A stretch of DNA of 64,000 nt from Hymenobacter metallilatus (GTDB lineage Bacteria; Bacteroidota; Bacteroidia; Cytophagales; Hymenobacteraceae): NCBI RefSeq assembly GCF_003944705.1, contig NZ_RWIS01000003.1, positions 310,001-374,000 of the forward strand. The letters are read 5' to 3'. A program made the translations under genes and the position numbers. Position 1 is the stretch's first letter, and each line of letters opens with the position of its first letter. Below are positions 9,001 to 18,122 of this stretch, piece by piece. Below the pieces are notes generated by a model, which did not search any database, was not told where the DNA came from, and saw only the letters and a program-made list of their open reading frames with translations.

Positions 9001-9767
9001 GAAACCAGCCGGAAATACTTGGTCTGGAAGTCGCCCACCGGAATGCTGTGCTCCTCGCCGGTGTTCACGCACAACAGCAAATCGTGGGGCGCAAAGTCCT
9101 CCTGGTTGACGTAGTGCGAGTCGTTGGTGCAGATGACCTTGACGTTATACTTCTGGGCCCACTTCAGCAGAATCTGGTTGAGGTCCTCCTGGCTTTTGCC
9201 GGTGTTGTCGATGTTCTCGATGCCGTGGCGCTGGATTTCGATGTAGTAATCCTCGCCAAATACATCCAGCCACCACCGCAGCTGCTTCTCGGCTTCTTCC
9301 TCGGTTTTCCAGAGCAGCGCCTGCGGAATTTCGGCTCCAATGCAGCAGCTGGTGGCAATCAGGCCCTCGTGGTACTGCAGCAGCAGCTCCTTGTCAATAC
9401 GGGGGTACTTGCTGTACACGCCCTCGATGAAGCTCATGGAGCAGAGCTTGGCCAGGTTCTGGTAGCCGGCCTGGTCCTTGGCCAGCAGCAACTGGTGGTG
9501 ACGCACGTCCCGCTCGCCCTTTTCCCGGCTGAAGCTTTTCTTGTGCCGGTCCTCCACCAGATAAAACTCGCAGCCTACAATGGGCTTCACGTTGTACTTA
9601 TTGGCCTCGGCCACAAAGTTGAAGGCCCCGAACATATTGCCGTGGTCGGTGAGGGCTACGGCCGGCATACCATCGGCCTGGGCCTTCTTCATCAGGGCCG
9701 AAATGCTGGCCTGACCATCAAGCAGAGAATATTGGGTGTGGCAGTGCAGGTGCGAGAATACGGGCAT
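6051..9767 (-). CDS. dnaE: DNA polymerase III subunit alpha
   Basis: 1238 aa; PHP start [94 protein letters not shown]. Confidence 0.99.
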   Translation of the reverse strand: [1238 protein letters not shown]

Positions 9768-9966
9768 GGGCAGGCAGCTCCGCGCCGTTAGGGCCCGAAG
9801 CGGACAGTAAAGTTACCCACGAATCTGCGGCCGGGAAAGATTGCGCGACAAGGGATTTTGGCGTACTATCAAAGAATACGGGCGACTATATAGCCGCCCG
9901 TAGCAGGTGTAGCAACCATACTTGCTGCCACCTCAAGTAATGGGCAGGTGGGTAGATGGCAGGAAG

Positions 9967-10755
9967 TTATCGGCTACCCTCTACCACCAATACTTCCCCA
10001 ATCTTCACCGACGGCTCAGCCTTAGCATTCCACTGCTGGAGCTGGGCGGGGGTGGTGTTGTACTGGCGGGCAATGCTGAACAACGTTTCGCCTTTCTGTA
10101 CGGTATGGCGCTGACCGGATGGGCTGGCTTTGGGAGCCGCCGCGGCCTTGGCAACGGACACTACCGCCGGCTTAGCAGTAGCCGGCGCCAAGCTGGTAGT
10201 GCGCGGCTGGACTTTAGGCTTGGCAGTAGCCGGCGCGGCGGGCATAGAGATGGTGCCCATCGGGGCGGGGGCCGGGGCTTTGGCTGCTACGGGCTTGGCC
10301 GTGCCCATGAAGCCGGAGGCGTGCAGCCGCTCGGCCGCGGCTTGCAGTTCGGGCGTTTTGGCGGCCCGGGCATCAAACCCCTGGTACTGGGGGCTGCGCA
10401 GCAAGGTGTTCAGCTCTACCTGCCAGGGCTGCTGGCGAAGCCGCTGGGCCAGCCGCTGCTGCTGCTCGCGGGGTAGGCTGGCGGTGTAGCGGCTGAGGCG
10501 CTGGTTCAGGACCGGAATTTCTACCAGCGCCGCATCTACCAGCTGCACAGCTTTGGCGTCGTTGGGCTCAAAGTAAATGGCCCGGAGCCGCCGGACGCTG
10601 GTTTCCACTAAGCCCGACATTACCCGCACCGAATCTTCGGAGAGGGCTGGTGTTGGGACTATGGTAGCAGGCTGCCCGGAGGTTTGTTGGGCCTGGGTAG
10701 TAAAGGAAGCCAATGTACCGACTGTCAGCAGCAGGGGCGCAACAAGGAAACGCAT
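9967..10755 (-). CDS. secreted LysM domain protein
   Basis: Signal peptide and C-terminal LysM (RHTVQKGETLFSIARQYNTTPAQLQQWNAKAEPSVKIGEVLVV). Confidence 0.88.
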   Translation of the reverse strand: MRFLVAPLLLTVGTLASFTTQAQQTSGQPATIVPTPALSEDSVRVMSGLVETSVRRLRAIYFEPNDAKAVQLVDAALVEIPVLNQRLSRYTASLPREQQQRLAQRLRQQPWQVELNTLLRSPQYQGFDARAAKTPELQAAAERLHASGFMGTAKPVAAKAPAPAPMGTISMPAAPATAKPKVQPRTTSLAPATAKPAVVSVAKAAAAPKASPSGQRHTVQKGETLFSIARQYNTTPAQLQQWNAKAEPSVKIGEVLVVEGSR

Positions 10756-10783
10756 CGGAGAAGCCGAAATGAACGAATGGAAA

Positions 10784-13006
10784 CTACTTGGCCGGTTTGA
10801 TCAGCAGCACTTCCCCGGGCTTTACCGAGAAATCAGGCTTGCTATTCCACTCCATAATCTGCTTGATGGTGACGCCGTACTTGCGCGACACGCTGTACAT
10901 CGTTTCACCGGTTTGCACCGTGTGCTTCACCTCGGCCGGGGCCGCAACAGGAGCTGATAGGGCCGGTTTAGCAGTGGCCGGAGTAGGCTTGGCAGTAGTA
11001 GCCGGAGCGGGCAGGGGCGCGGCCATTGTATCGGGAGCCGTTAGGCGCAGCACCTGCCCAATGCGCAGGGCTGGCTGCTGCGGCAGGTTGTTCCAGAGCA
11101 CAATGTCGGCGGGGCGCAGGCCGAAGCGGCGGGCTACGGAGTAAAGGTTTTCCTTAGGCTGAACCGTATGCAGGCCACTGACCGGAACAGGTTCTACGGC
11201 TGTTGGCGGTGCTACCGGGGCGGGCGTAACGGGGGCTGCCGGGCGCGGAGCCGGCGTAGCAACCGGCGCCGGGGTGGGCGTAGCGGGAACTGCCGGGCGC
11301 GTTACAGGGGGAGTTGGGTTGATGCGCGGAGCCGGAGCAACAGGCTGAGTAGAAGGGCTGGCAACTGGTTCTGCTTCCGCCGACTCTGTTTCCGCTGGCT
11401 CGTCTGCAATTGGGGCGGCGGCGGGCAAGGGCTTTTTGGGGAGCGGGGAGGCAGGTTTAGGAGTGGCAGCGGGAGCAGGTATGGTTGCCGGCTGCGCAGG
11501 AGCCGGGGGCAGTTCATTCAAATTCTCGGTGTGCTCATCGGTGGCACTATCGGGCTGCACTACCGTTGTGGAGGTATCTTCCTCCACGGCATCCTCCAGA
11601 ATGCGGCTGGAGTTGGCCGTGCCACCCATGTAGGGCTCGGTATCATCCTGCTTCTTTTTCTTGGTCGGAGGTACGGCAAGCCCACCTTCCGGGGTGGCTG
11701 GGGAGGCTCCTACGGGTTTCTCGAAGGCAGCCAGGGCCGCGGGGTTGCTGCCGTCGGCGTACTCTACGGGTACATTCTTGGGGCGAGTGTGCTGCAGCCA
11801 CAGTACACGGCCGGGCCGTAGCTCCTCATTGCGGGCCATGCGGTTTTTGCTCCAGATGGCTTTGGCCCGGATACCGTACTTCTGCGAAATAGTAACAACA
11901 CTCTCGCCGGGCTGGGCCGCATGATACTCCACGGCAGCTTTGTCGCGCTTCTTCTGCACAAAGTAAGGCTGGCCGGCGGTGATATTGTCAAACGCGAACA
12001 GGTCGTTGAACTGCATGAACTTGCGCAGCTTCACGCCGGCCCGCTTGGCCAGGCTTTCCTTGGTGTCGCCGGGCAGCGCAACCACCGCCTTTAGCCCATT
12101 CACGCGCACAAAATCAGCGTTTTCGGGGTCGGCGGTAGGTTGGTTGAGGAGCTGGCCGGCGGTGGCGTTTTTTTGCTGGGCGGCCAAGGCAGTAAGCTGC
12201 AACGGGTCCGTAATGGGTACCAGCATGGTATACACCCGGTCGGTGGGCACGATGGGGGCCAGCAGCCAGCGGTTGTATTTGGCCAGTTCCTCGGGGTTCT
12301 GCTGCATAGCCTGGGCCATTACGCTCAGTGGCCGGCCGGCCGGAGCCGGAAATTCCTGCAGCAGCAGCGGGGGCTTGGTGTTCAGGCCAATGGCGGGCTC
12401 AAAGGCAATTTTGTGGGCCAGAAAGGTGAGAATGTAGGGGTGAGTCTTTTCCGAAATTTCCATTTCGGTGGCTCCGGCATCGGTGGGCAGGGTGTAGGGC
12501 TTGGTGCCGGTGAGGCCCAGGTTGTAGCTGAGCAGAGCGTTGGCCCAGTTGCGCAGCGTTTTGTTGTTGCGCAGCAGGTACTGCGCCGCAGCTTTCGAAG
12601 AAGCCGTAATGTGCTTCCGCTCGTCAATGGCTTCGTTCATCAGCAGCCCAAAATCCTGGGCCGACTCCCGCTTGAACTGCCAGTAGCCCACGGCATCGTG
12701 AATGCTCTGGGCGTCGCCCTGCAAGCCGCTTTCCTGGAGAGCCAGAAAGTGAAAATCCAGGGGCAGGCCTTCCTGCTGAAAAACCCGGTCGATGATGGGG
12801 AAATAGGCGTCGGCCAGCACCACCCGGGCCTGGAAGGAGGCGGGGTGACGGCGAAGGGCATCTACCTTTTGCTGAAGGGCAGTGCGGCCGCCTTCGGTGA
12901 GGCGCAGGCGCAGGCCCGCTACGCTCAGCTGGGTCGGTACTGGCAGGGTTTGGGCTGCTACCAGCAAGGGCAGCAGCAGTATCACCAGTAGTACTAGTCG
13001 TTTCAT
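10784..13006 (-). CDS. lytic transglycosylase (MltD-like) with multiple LysM domains
   Basis: SLT-like LDFHFLALQESGLQGDAQSIHDAVGYWQFKRESAQDFGLLMNEAIDERKHITASSKAAAQYLL; Pro/Ala linker; C-terminal LysM repeats. Confidence 0.9.
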   Translation of the reverse strand: MKRLVLLVILLLPLLVAAQTLPVPTQLSVAGLRLRLTEGGRTALQQKVDALRRHPASFQARVVLADAYFPIIDRVFQQEGLPLDFHFLALQESGLQGDAQSIHDAVGYWQFKRESAQDFGLLMNEAIDERKHITASSKAAAQYLLRNNKTLRNWANALLSYNLGLTGTKPYTLPTDAGATEMEISEKTHPYILTFLAHKIAFEPAIGLNTKPPLLLQEFPAPAGRPLSVMAQAMQQNPEELAKYNRWLLAPIVPTDRVYTMLVPITDPLQLTALAAQQKNATAGQLLNQPTADPENADFVRVNGLKAVVALPGDTKESLAKRAGVKLRKFMQFNDLFAFDNITAGQPYFVQKKRDKAAVEYHAAQPGESVVTISQKYGIRAKAIWSKNRMARNEELRPGRVLWLQHTRPKNVPVEYADGSNPAALAAFEKPVGASPATPEGGLAVPPTKKKKQDDTEPYMGGTANSSRILEDAVEEDTSTTVVQPDSATDEHTENLNELPPAPAQPATIPAPAATPKPASPLPKKPLPAAAPIADEPAETESAEAEPVASPSTQPVAPAPRINPTPPVTRPAVPATPTPAPVATPAPRPAAPVTPAPVAPPTAVEPVPVSGLHTVQPKENLYSVARRFGLRPADIVLWNNLPQQPALRIGQVLRLTAPDTMAAPLPAPATTAKPTPATAKPALSAPVAAPAEVKHTVQTGETMYSVSRKYGVTIKQIMEWNSKPDFSVKPGEVLLIKPAK

Positions 13007-13167
13007 AAGAGGGAAAAGCAACCAAGCGGAGCCGTAGGATGCGCTGAGTTGCTTTGCCGGCCCCGTTAGACTACAAAATAGAGGAAAAAAAGCCGGCTAA
13101 TCGGCCATTCCGCTGCAAATACAACAGAATGTCAGAATTCTACCGATTTATTGCTGCTAGCTTCACC

Positions 13168-16119
13168 CTACATGCCCCCGCCGGGGGGCGGGCCAAAACC
13201 ACCGGGGCCGCGCCGTTCAGGGCGACCTTCCTCGGAGCTGGGCAGGGCGTCGCTGCGGCCACCTCCCACGAAGCTGCGGATGTTGTAGGTGAACATCAGC
13301 ATGAAATAGCGCTGCAGAATGTTGGTCTGCACATCCTCGGTATAGGCGGCCGTAATATTGCGCTGGATGCTGTTATTCTGGCCCAGCAAATCGAAGGCGT
13401 AAAGCTTGAGTTCGGCCTGCTGCTTCGGCCCCAGCTTCTTGCCCAGGGAGGCATTCCAGAGCACAAAGTTCTGGTTATAGCCCGCCGACAGGCCCGTGTA
13501 CAGCTGGTGATTGACATCCGACTGCACCGTGAGGCCCTTGGTAATAATCCAGCTGAAACGCAGGGCCGTATTCTGGCGAAAAAACTGGCTGTTGAGCTGC
13601 TGGCGCAGGGTGTTGCGCACGTAGCTCTGGCTGGAGTTGCTGCTGAGTGTGAAATCCAGCTGGGGACTGATGTTGCTGCTCAGGGCTACGCCCAGGCCGG
13701 CGGTGGGCGTACGGCTGTAGTTCAACTCCCCGAATACAAGGCCCGGCGTCTGGGAGTAGGTACCACTGGCGTTCAGGTTCAGGTTCGACTTGATGAAGGC
13801 CAGCGGCAGGCTGTAGTTCAGGAAGGAGCGGAGCGTGTACTGCTGGTTCAGGTTCACGGGCCGGGTCAGCTGCCCGCCGGCCGGGATGGTGATGTTGTCA
13901 ACCGTCACAGGAGTGGTGCCAGCGTACACGGTGTTATTGGTGATGTAGCTATCCACGTAGGAGCCGCCCAGCAGCGCGAAAAACGAGCGGGACTTCTCGG
14001 GCACGGCCGCCGAGTAGCGCAGAAACACGTTGTGGCGGGTTTCCTGGCGCAGGTTGGGGTTGCCGGTGGTCAGCTGCAAGGGGTTGGCGTTGTTCACCAC
14101 TTCCTGCAGCTGGCTGATGCCGGGCGGGTTGGTGCTGGCCCGGTAGTTCAGGCGCAGGTTCTGCTGCCTGGAGAAGTTGTAGCGCAGCTGGGCATTGGGC
14201 AGCACGTTCAGGAAAGTGCGGCGGGTACTGCCCGGGCGCGGAAACTCTTGGTCACTGCGTAACTGGGCGCTTTGCACGGCCGCACCCACGGCCCACTGGA
14301 AATCCTTGTCCTGATACCGGTAGGTTACCTCGCCCGAGTTGGTCAGGTACTGGCTCTGGAACACGCTGCTGAGCGTATCGTTGAGGATGGTGTACTGCTG
14401 CTCGTTGGGCGAGAAGTTGTAGGTGCGCTTATCGGAGTTGTTGGGCGTGTAACCGAGCGAGTAGGCCAGCTGCAGGATGCTTTTCTGGCCCAGCGGCTCG
14501 GTATAGTTCACATTGCCGGTCCAGGCCCAGCCCGTCTGGTCCAGCTCCGAAAACTGATTCAACGTGGTCGTCCGGGGCTGGCTGTTCTGGAAAAAGGTGG
14601 TGCTGGACAGCAGGTTGTTGTCGCCGTTCTTGTCGTTGTAGGTAGTATTCAGACCCAGGGAAAACGTGCGGCCCCGGCGCTGAAACCGGTGCCGGTACAG
14701 CAGCTGGTTGGCGGCCGTAATGCCGGTGAGGGCCGAGCGGAAGGTGCTGTTGTTGGCACCCTGGTTGAGGTTGCTGGCATCAGACTGCACCTGAAATGTG
14801 CTGCCGTCGAGCAGGCTGTTGCCGGTGTTGCGCTGCACCGAGAGGCTGGGCCGCCACAGCAGGGAGTTCAGGGAGTCGAACTTGTGCTCCACCCGCAGGT
14901 TGAAGCGGTTGTTGATGTTGCGGCTGGTATTTAAGGATAGTTCATTATAGCGCAAATCCTGGGTCTGGCCGGCCGGGGCCACGTAGCGGCGCAGCAGGTT
15001 GGTACGGCTGGTGTTGTCGCTCAGGTTGAAGAAGTAGCTGCCCTGCACCTCTGTTTTCAGGCCCCAGGTATCGGCGTAGTTCAGGCCCAGGGCGTGGGTT
15101 TTGCTAATGCCGCCCTGCTGGCTCACCAGAAAGTCGCCGGCGTTGTTGCCGCCGCCCTGACCGCCGAAGTTGCCGCCGCCCCCGCCCACCCGGCCGCCTC
15201 CCTGTCCCCGCTGGCCCTGGCCGCCCCCGCCACCCTGGCGTGAGGTGCCCACCACGCCCAGCAAGTCCTCGGTGCCGAAGTTTTGCTCGTTCACGTTGTT
15301 GCTCTGGGCCACAATACTCAGCCGCCGCTTGCCCTTGAACACGTTGAGGTTGCCGCTGAGGCGGTACCGGTCGTCCTGGGGGCCGTACCCGGCCAGCACC
15401 CGCCCAAACTTGCCATTGCGGAAGCTGGGCTTGGTGACAATGTTGATGGTTTTCTGCTGGTTGCCGTCGTCGAAGCCCGTAAACTGGCTCTGGTCCGAGG
15501 ACCGGTCGTACACCTGAATCTTGTCGATGACCTCGGCCGGAATGTTCTTGAGCACGGCGTCGGGGTCGTTGCCGAAAAACTCCTTGCCATCTACCAGCAC
15601 CCGCTGCACCTGCTCGCCCTGGGCCTGTACCTTGCCGGTGCCGGGGTCCACGGTTACGCCGGGCATTTTGGTGATGAGGTCCTGGGCGTTGGCGTCGGGG
15701 TTGGTTTTGTAGGAGCCGGCGTTGAACTGGGCCGTGTCGCCCTTTTGCACGGCGGCGGCAGCCTGGCCCACCACTTCCACTCCTTTCAGGGCAATGCCGC
15801 CGCCCGCTTGCAGCGTGAGACTACCCAGACTGAGCGGCTGGCCGCTCACCTCTACGGTGCGCCGCAGGTTCTGGTAGCCCAGGAAGGAAACCGAAAGCAC
15901 ATAGCGGCCGGCTGGTACGCCCGATACCGAGAATGAGCCATCCGCTTCCACGGCCGCGCCGCGTTTAGTGGAATCGGGAATTTGAGTGAGCAGCACGTTG
16001 GCCCCAATCAGCGGCGACTGGTCTTTGGCGTCCAGCACCCGCCCGCTAACGGTGGTAGTCTGGGCCGCGCCGGCCAACGTGGTCAGCAGCAGCAATAACA
16101 GGAGGAAAGGTCTGAGCAT
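13168..16119 (-). CDS. TonB-dependent receptor-like outer membrane beta-barrel protein
   Basis: 983 aa; signal peptide; carboxypeptidase-regulatory-like domain (VSGRVLDAKDQSPLIGANVLLTQ); plug-like VLVDGKEFFGNDPDAVLKNIPAEVIDKIQVYDRSSDQSQFTGFDDG. Confidence 0.88.
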   Translation of the reverse strand: MLRPFLLLLLLLTTLAGAAQTTTVSGRVLDAKDQSPLIGANVLLTQIPDSTKRGAAVEADGSFSVSGVPAGRYVLSVSFLGYQNLRRTVEVSGQPLSLGSLTLQAGGGIALKGVEVVGQAAAAVQKGDTAQFNAGSYKTNPDANAQDLITKMPGVTVDPGTGKVQAQGEQVQRVLVDGKEFFGNDPDAVLKNIPAEVIDKIQVYDRSSDQSQFTGFDDGNQQKTINIVTKPSFRNGKFGRVLAGYGPQDDRYRLSGNLNVFKGKRRLSIVAQSNNVNEQNFGTEDLLGVVGTSRQGGGGGQGQRGQGGGRVGGGGGNFGGQGGGNNAGDFLVSQQGGISKTHALGLNYADTWGLKTEVQGSYFFNLSDNTSRTNLLRRYVAPAGQTQDLRYNELSLNTSRNINNRFNLRVEHKFDSLNSLLWRPSLSVQRNTGNSLLDGSTFQVQSDASNLNQGANNSTFRSALTGITAANQLLYRHRFQRRGRTFSLGLNTTYNDKNGDNNLLSSTTFFQNSQPRTTTLNQFSELDQTGWAWTGNVNYTEPLGQKSILQLAYSLGYTPNNSDKRTYNFSPNEQQYTILNDTLSSVFQSQYLTNSGEVTYRYQDKDFQWAVGAAVQSAQLRSDQEFPRPGSTRRTFLNVLPNAQLRYNFSRQQNLRLNYRASTNPPGISQLQEVVNNANPLQLTTGNPNLRQETRHNVFLRYSAAVPEKSRSFFALLGGSYVDSYITNNTVYAGTTPVTVDNITIPAGGQLTRPVNLNQQYTLRSFLNYSLPLAFIKSNLNLNASGTYSQTPGLVFGELNYSRTPTAGLGVALSSNISPQLDFTLSSNSSQSYVRNTLRQQLNSQFFRQNTALRFSWIITKGLTVQSDVNHQLYTGLSAGYNQNFVLWNASLGKKLGPKQQAELKLYAFDLLGQNNSIQRNITAAYTEDVQTNILQRYFMLMFTYNIRSFVGGGRSDALPSSEEGRPERRGPGGFGPPPGGGM

Positions 16120-16358
16120 TAGTCGGAGTGGATATATCTACAGGGGCAATAGACGCAAAACTGACCGCCGCGTTTAGCTTTTCACTTCTTCGGATCGGGG
16201 AAAAAAAGATGAGCCCCCGGAATCACTCTATGAACCGGCTGATTTTATCGAAGTTGTCCAGGAAATACAGTAGCCCGTCATTCCGATAATAAGAAGAATG
16301 CCATGCTGTTTACTTAGTAACAACTGTTTATGTTAACTAACTCACCACTATTGACCGC

Positions 16359-16421
16359 CATGCTGAGTATGTGACGCATCAAGCCAGGGTGCTTATCCGC
16401 AGTTGAAGCATCTTCGCTCCG
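16359..16421. repeat. REP-like family A (partial copy)
   Basis: catgctgagtatgtgacgcatcaagccagggtg... shares the run ATGCTGAGyATGTGrCGCATCAAGCCAGGGTG with 30744.. Confidence 0.7.
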
Positions 16422-16483
16422 TTTTCATGTTAAGTAATGAGCCCTGTGGTAAACACACTTCGACAAGCGGACGCCAGATGAGG

Positions 16484-16545
16484 CATGACGTTCCTCCTCC
16501 AAAAGCCTCAGCACGCGAGATTCCTCGGCTTCGCTCGGAATGACG
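16484..16545. repeat. REP-like family A (degenerate copy)
   Basis: catgacgttcctcc...gattcctcggcttcgctcggaatgacg. Confidence 0.5.
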
Positions 16546-16570
16546 TTTTTAGTATTAACCTGAACGTGTT

Positions 16571-17215
16571 CTATATTTTGCGCACCAAAAATAATCCGTC
16601 GCGCAGGGGCAGAAACACGTTTTCCACCCGCTTGTCAGCCTGCACTTTGTCGTTGAAGGCCCGCACTGCCAACGTGTCCTTATCTGAGGGCTTTATAGGG
16701 TAACTATCCAGCGCTTTGCCGCCCCACAGCACGTTGTCAATCAGCAGAAAGCCGCCGGGTCGCACCTGGGGCAGCACCAGCTCATAGTACGTGTCGTTGT
16801 TAATTTTATCGGCGTCGATGAACACCATGTCCCAGGTTTCAGCTAAGGTGGGCACAATGTCCCGGGCGTTGCCGATGTGCAGCTGAATGCGGGCTTCCTC
16901 GCCGGCCTCTTGCACGTAGCGCCGGATGCGGGTTTCCAGTTCGGGGTTCTGCTCCACGGTATGCAGCACGCCATCGGCCGTCATTCCCTCGGCCAGGCAC
17001 AGGGCCGAATAGCCCGTAAACGTGCCCAGCTCCAGTATCCGCCGCGGCCGGATCATGTGGCTCACCATACTCAGCAGCCGCCCTTGGGCGTGCCCGCTGA
17101 GCATACGGGCGTGCAGCAGCTGCACGTGGGTTTCCCGGTTGAGACGGGCCAGTAGCGGGCTTTCCGGGGTGGTGTGATGGTCGGCGTAGCGTTGAGCGTC
17201 GTCGGGGGAGTACAT
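16571..17215 (-). CDS. class I SAM-dependent O-methyltransferase
   Basis: ILELGTFTGYSALCLAEGM...MVFIDADKINNDTYYELVLPQVRPGGFLLIDNVLWGG. Confidence 0.92.
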   Translation of the reverse strand: MYSPDDAQRYADHHTTPESPLLARLNRETHVQLLHARMLSGHAQGRLLSMVSHMIRPRRILELGTFTGYSALCLAEGMTADGVLHTVEQNPELETRIRRYVQEAGEEARIQLHIGNARDIVPTLAETWDMVFIDADKINNDTYYELVLPQVRPGGFLLIDNVLWGGKALDSYPIKPSDKDTLAVRAFNDKVQADKRVENVFLPLRDGLFLVRKI

Positions 17216-17222
17216 GAGGAAA

Positions 17223-18107
17223 TTACGTGAACAGGGTGGCCGGCCGATAAATCCGCCGCCGATGGTAAAGCAAATGAGCCGGGTGCGGCTGATGCGTGGG
17301 GGCCACGGTTAGGCGTCCCGTCTCACCTAACAGGCGCCCATCGTCCTGAATGGCCCAGGCCCCTCGGTCGAAGGTAGCGTGGTGATTGGGGCACAGGCAA
17401 AGCAGGTTACTGATTTTGTCGGGGCCGTGATGTGCGCCCCCCAACGGACGAATGTGCGCTGCTTCGGCATAGGCTCCGCCCGGCACCGCAAGCCGGGCGC
17501 GGCACACTTGGCAGCGGTAATCGTACAGCTGCTTCACCGCGTGCATTACGGTTGTGTCGCGTACCAGCTGCTGTACCAGCCGCAGCCGGCGCGGGGCGGC
17601 AGTATAAATCGGTTCCGGTTCCTGCACGGCCGGAGTTTCAGGAGCCGCATCAGCAGGAGCGGAGCGTTGTTCCAGCCTGAACCGCCAGATGCAGTAGCCG
17701 GATTTGCCCACCTCCTGGCTGAACTGCGTCACGTAGTACAACCCGGCATACTGGTAAAACGACAGGCTGCCTTCCTGCACTTTGCGGATAACCCGCACCG
17801 GCGTTTGCTGAGCAAAGCTCAGGCTCAAGGCCAGGTTGCCGCCGCTCAGCTGCTGGTCGGCTACCTGACGGCCTTCCTGGTTGCCGCCTTCCCCGGTGTA
17901 CAGGATACAGCTGCCCAGGTCCATGTCGTCCTCGTAGCCGCCGGAAAGCACAATGGCCTCCGCGGGGTGGCTTTTCAGGCTGGATATGCCCTTGTATAAG
18001 TCCCGGTGCAGACCGGCGCTTTTCACATCCTGCCGGTTCAGGAACTCGTGGCCGGGAAGAATATCGGGTATAGCACCGAGGTGAACAGGTACCGGTTGAT
18101 GTCGCAT
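17223..18107 (-). CDS. SRA/YDG domain fused to HNH endonuclease
   Basis: N-terminal SRA signature (VLSGGYEDDMDLGSCILYTGEGGNQEGRQVADQQLSGGNLALSLSFAQQTPVRVIRKV) and C-terminal HNH (YRCQVCRARL...AEAAHIRPLGGAHHGPDKISNLLCLCPNHHATFDRGAW). Confidence 0.9.
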   Translation of the reverse strand: MRHQPVPVHLGAIPDILPGHEFLNRQDVKSAGLHRDLYKGISSLKSHPAEAIVLSGGYEDDMDLGSCILYTGEGGNQEGRQVADQQLSGGNLALSLSFAQQTPVRVIRKVQEGSLSFYQYAGLYYVTQFSQEVGKSGYCIWRFRLEQRSAPADAAPETPAVQEPEPIYTAAPRRLRLVQQLVRDTTVMHAVKQLYDYRCQVCRARLAVPGGAYAEAAHIRPLGGAHHGPDKISNLLCLCPNHHATFDRGAWAIQDDGRLLGETGRLTVAPTHQPHPAHLLYHRRRIYRPATLFT

Positions 18108-18122
18108 AAATAATAGACTTGC

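Noticed and set aside
6648-9791. 1047-aa plus-strand ORF
   Set aside because: Fully antisense to dnaE; the residue composition (Val/Leu/Gly/His-rich) is the usual shadow frame of high-GC coding DNA.
11168-11821. Arg/Gly-rich 217-aa plus-strand ORF
   Set aside because: Antisense to the Pro/Ala linker of the lytic transglycosylase; low-complexity shadow.
13054-14262. 402-aa plus-strand ORF
   Set aside because: Antisense to the TonB-receptor-like gene; composition typical of a shadow frame.
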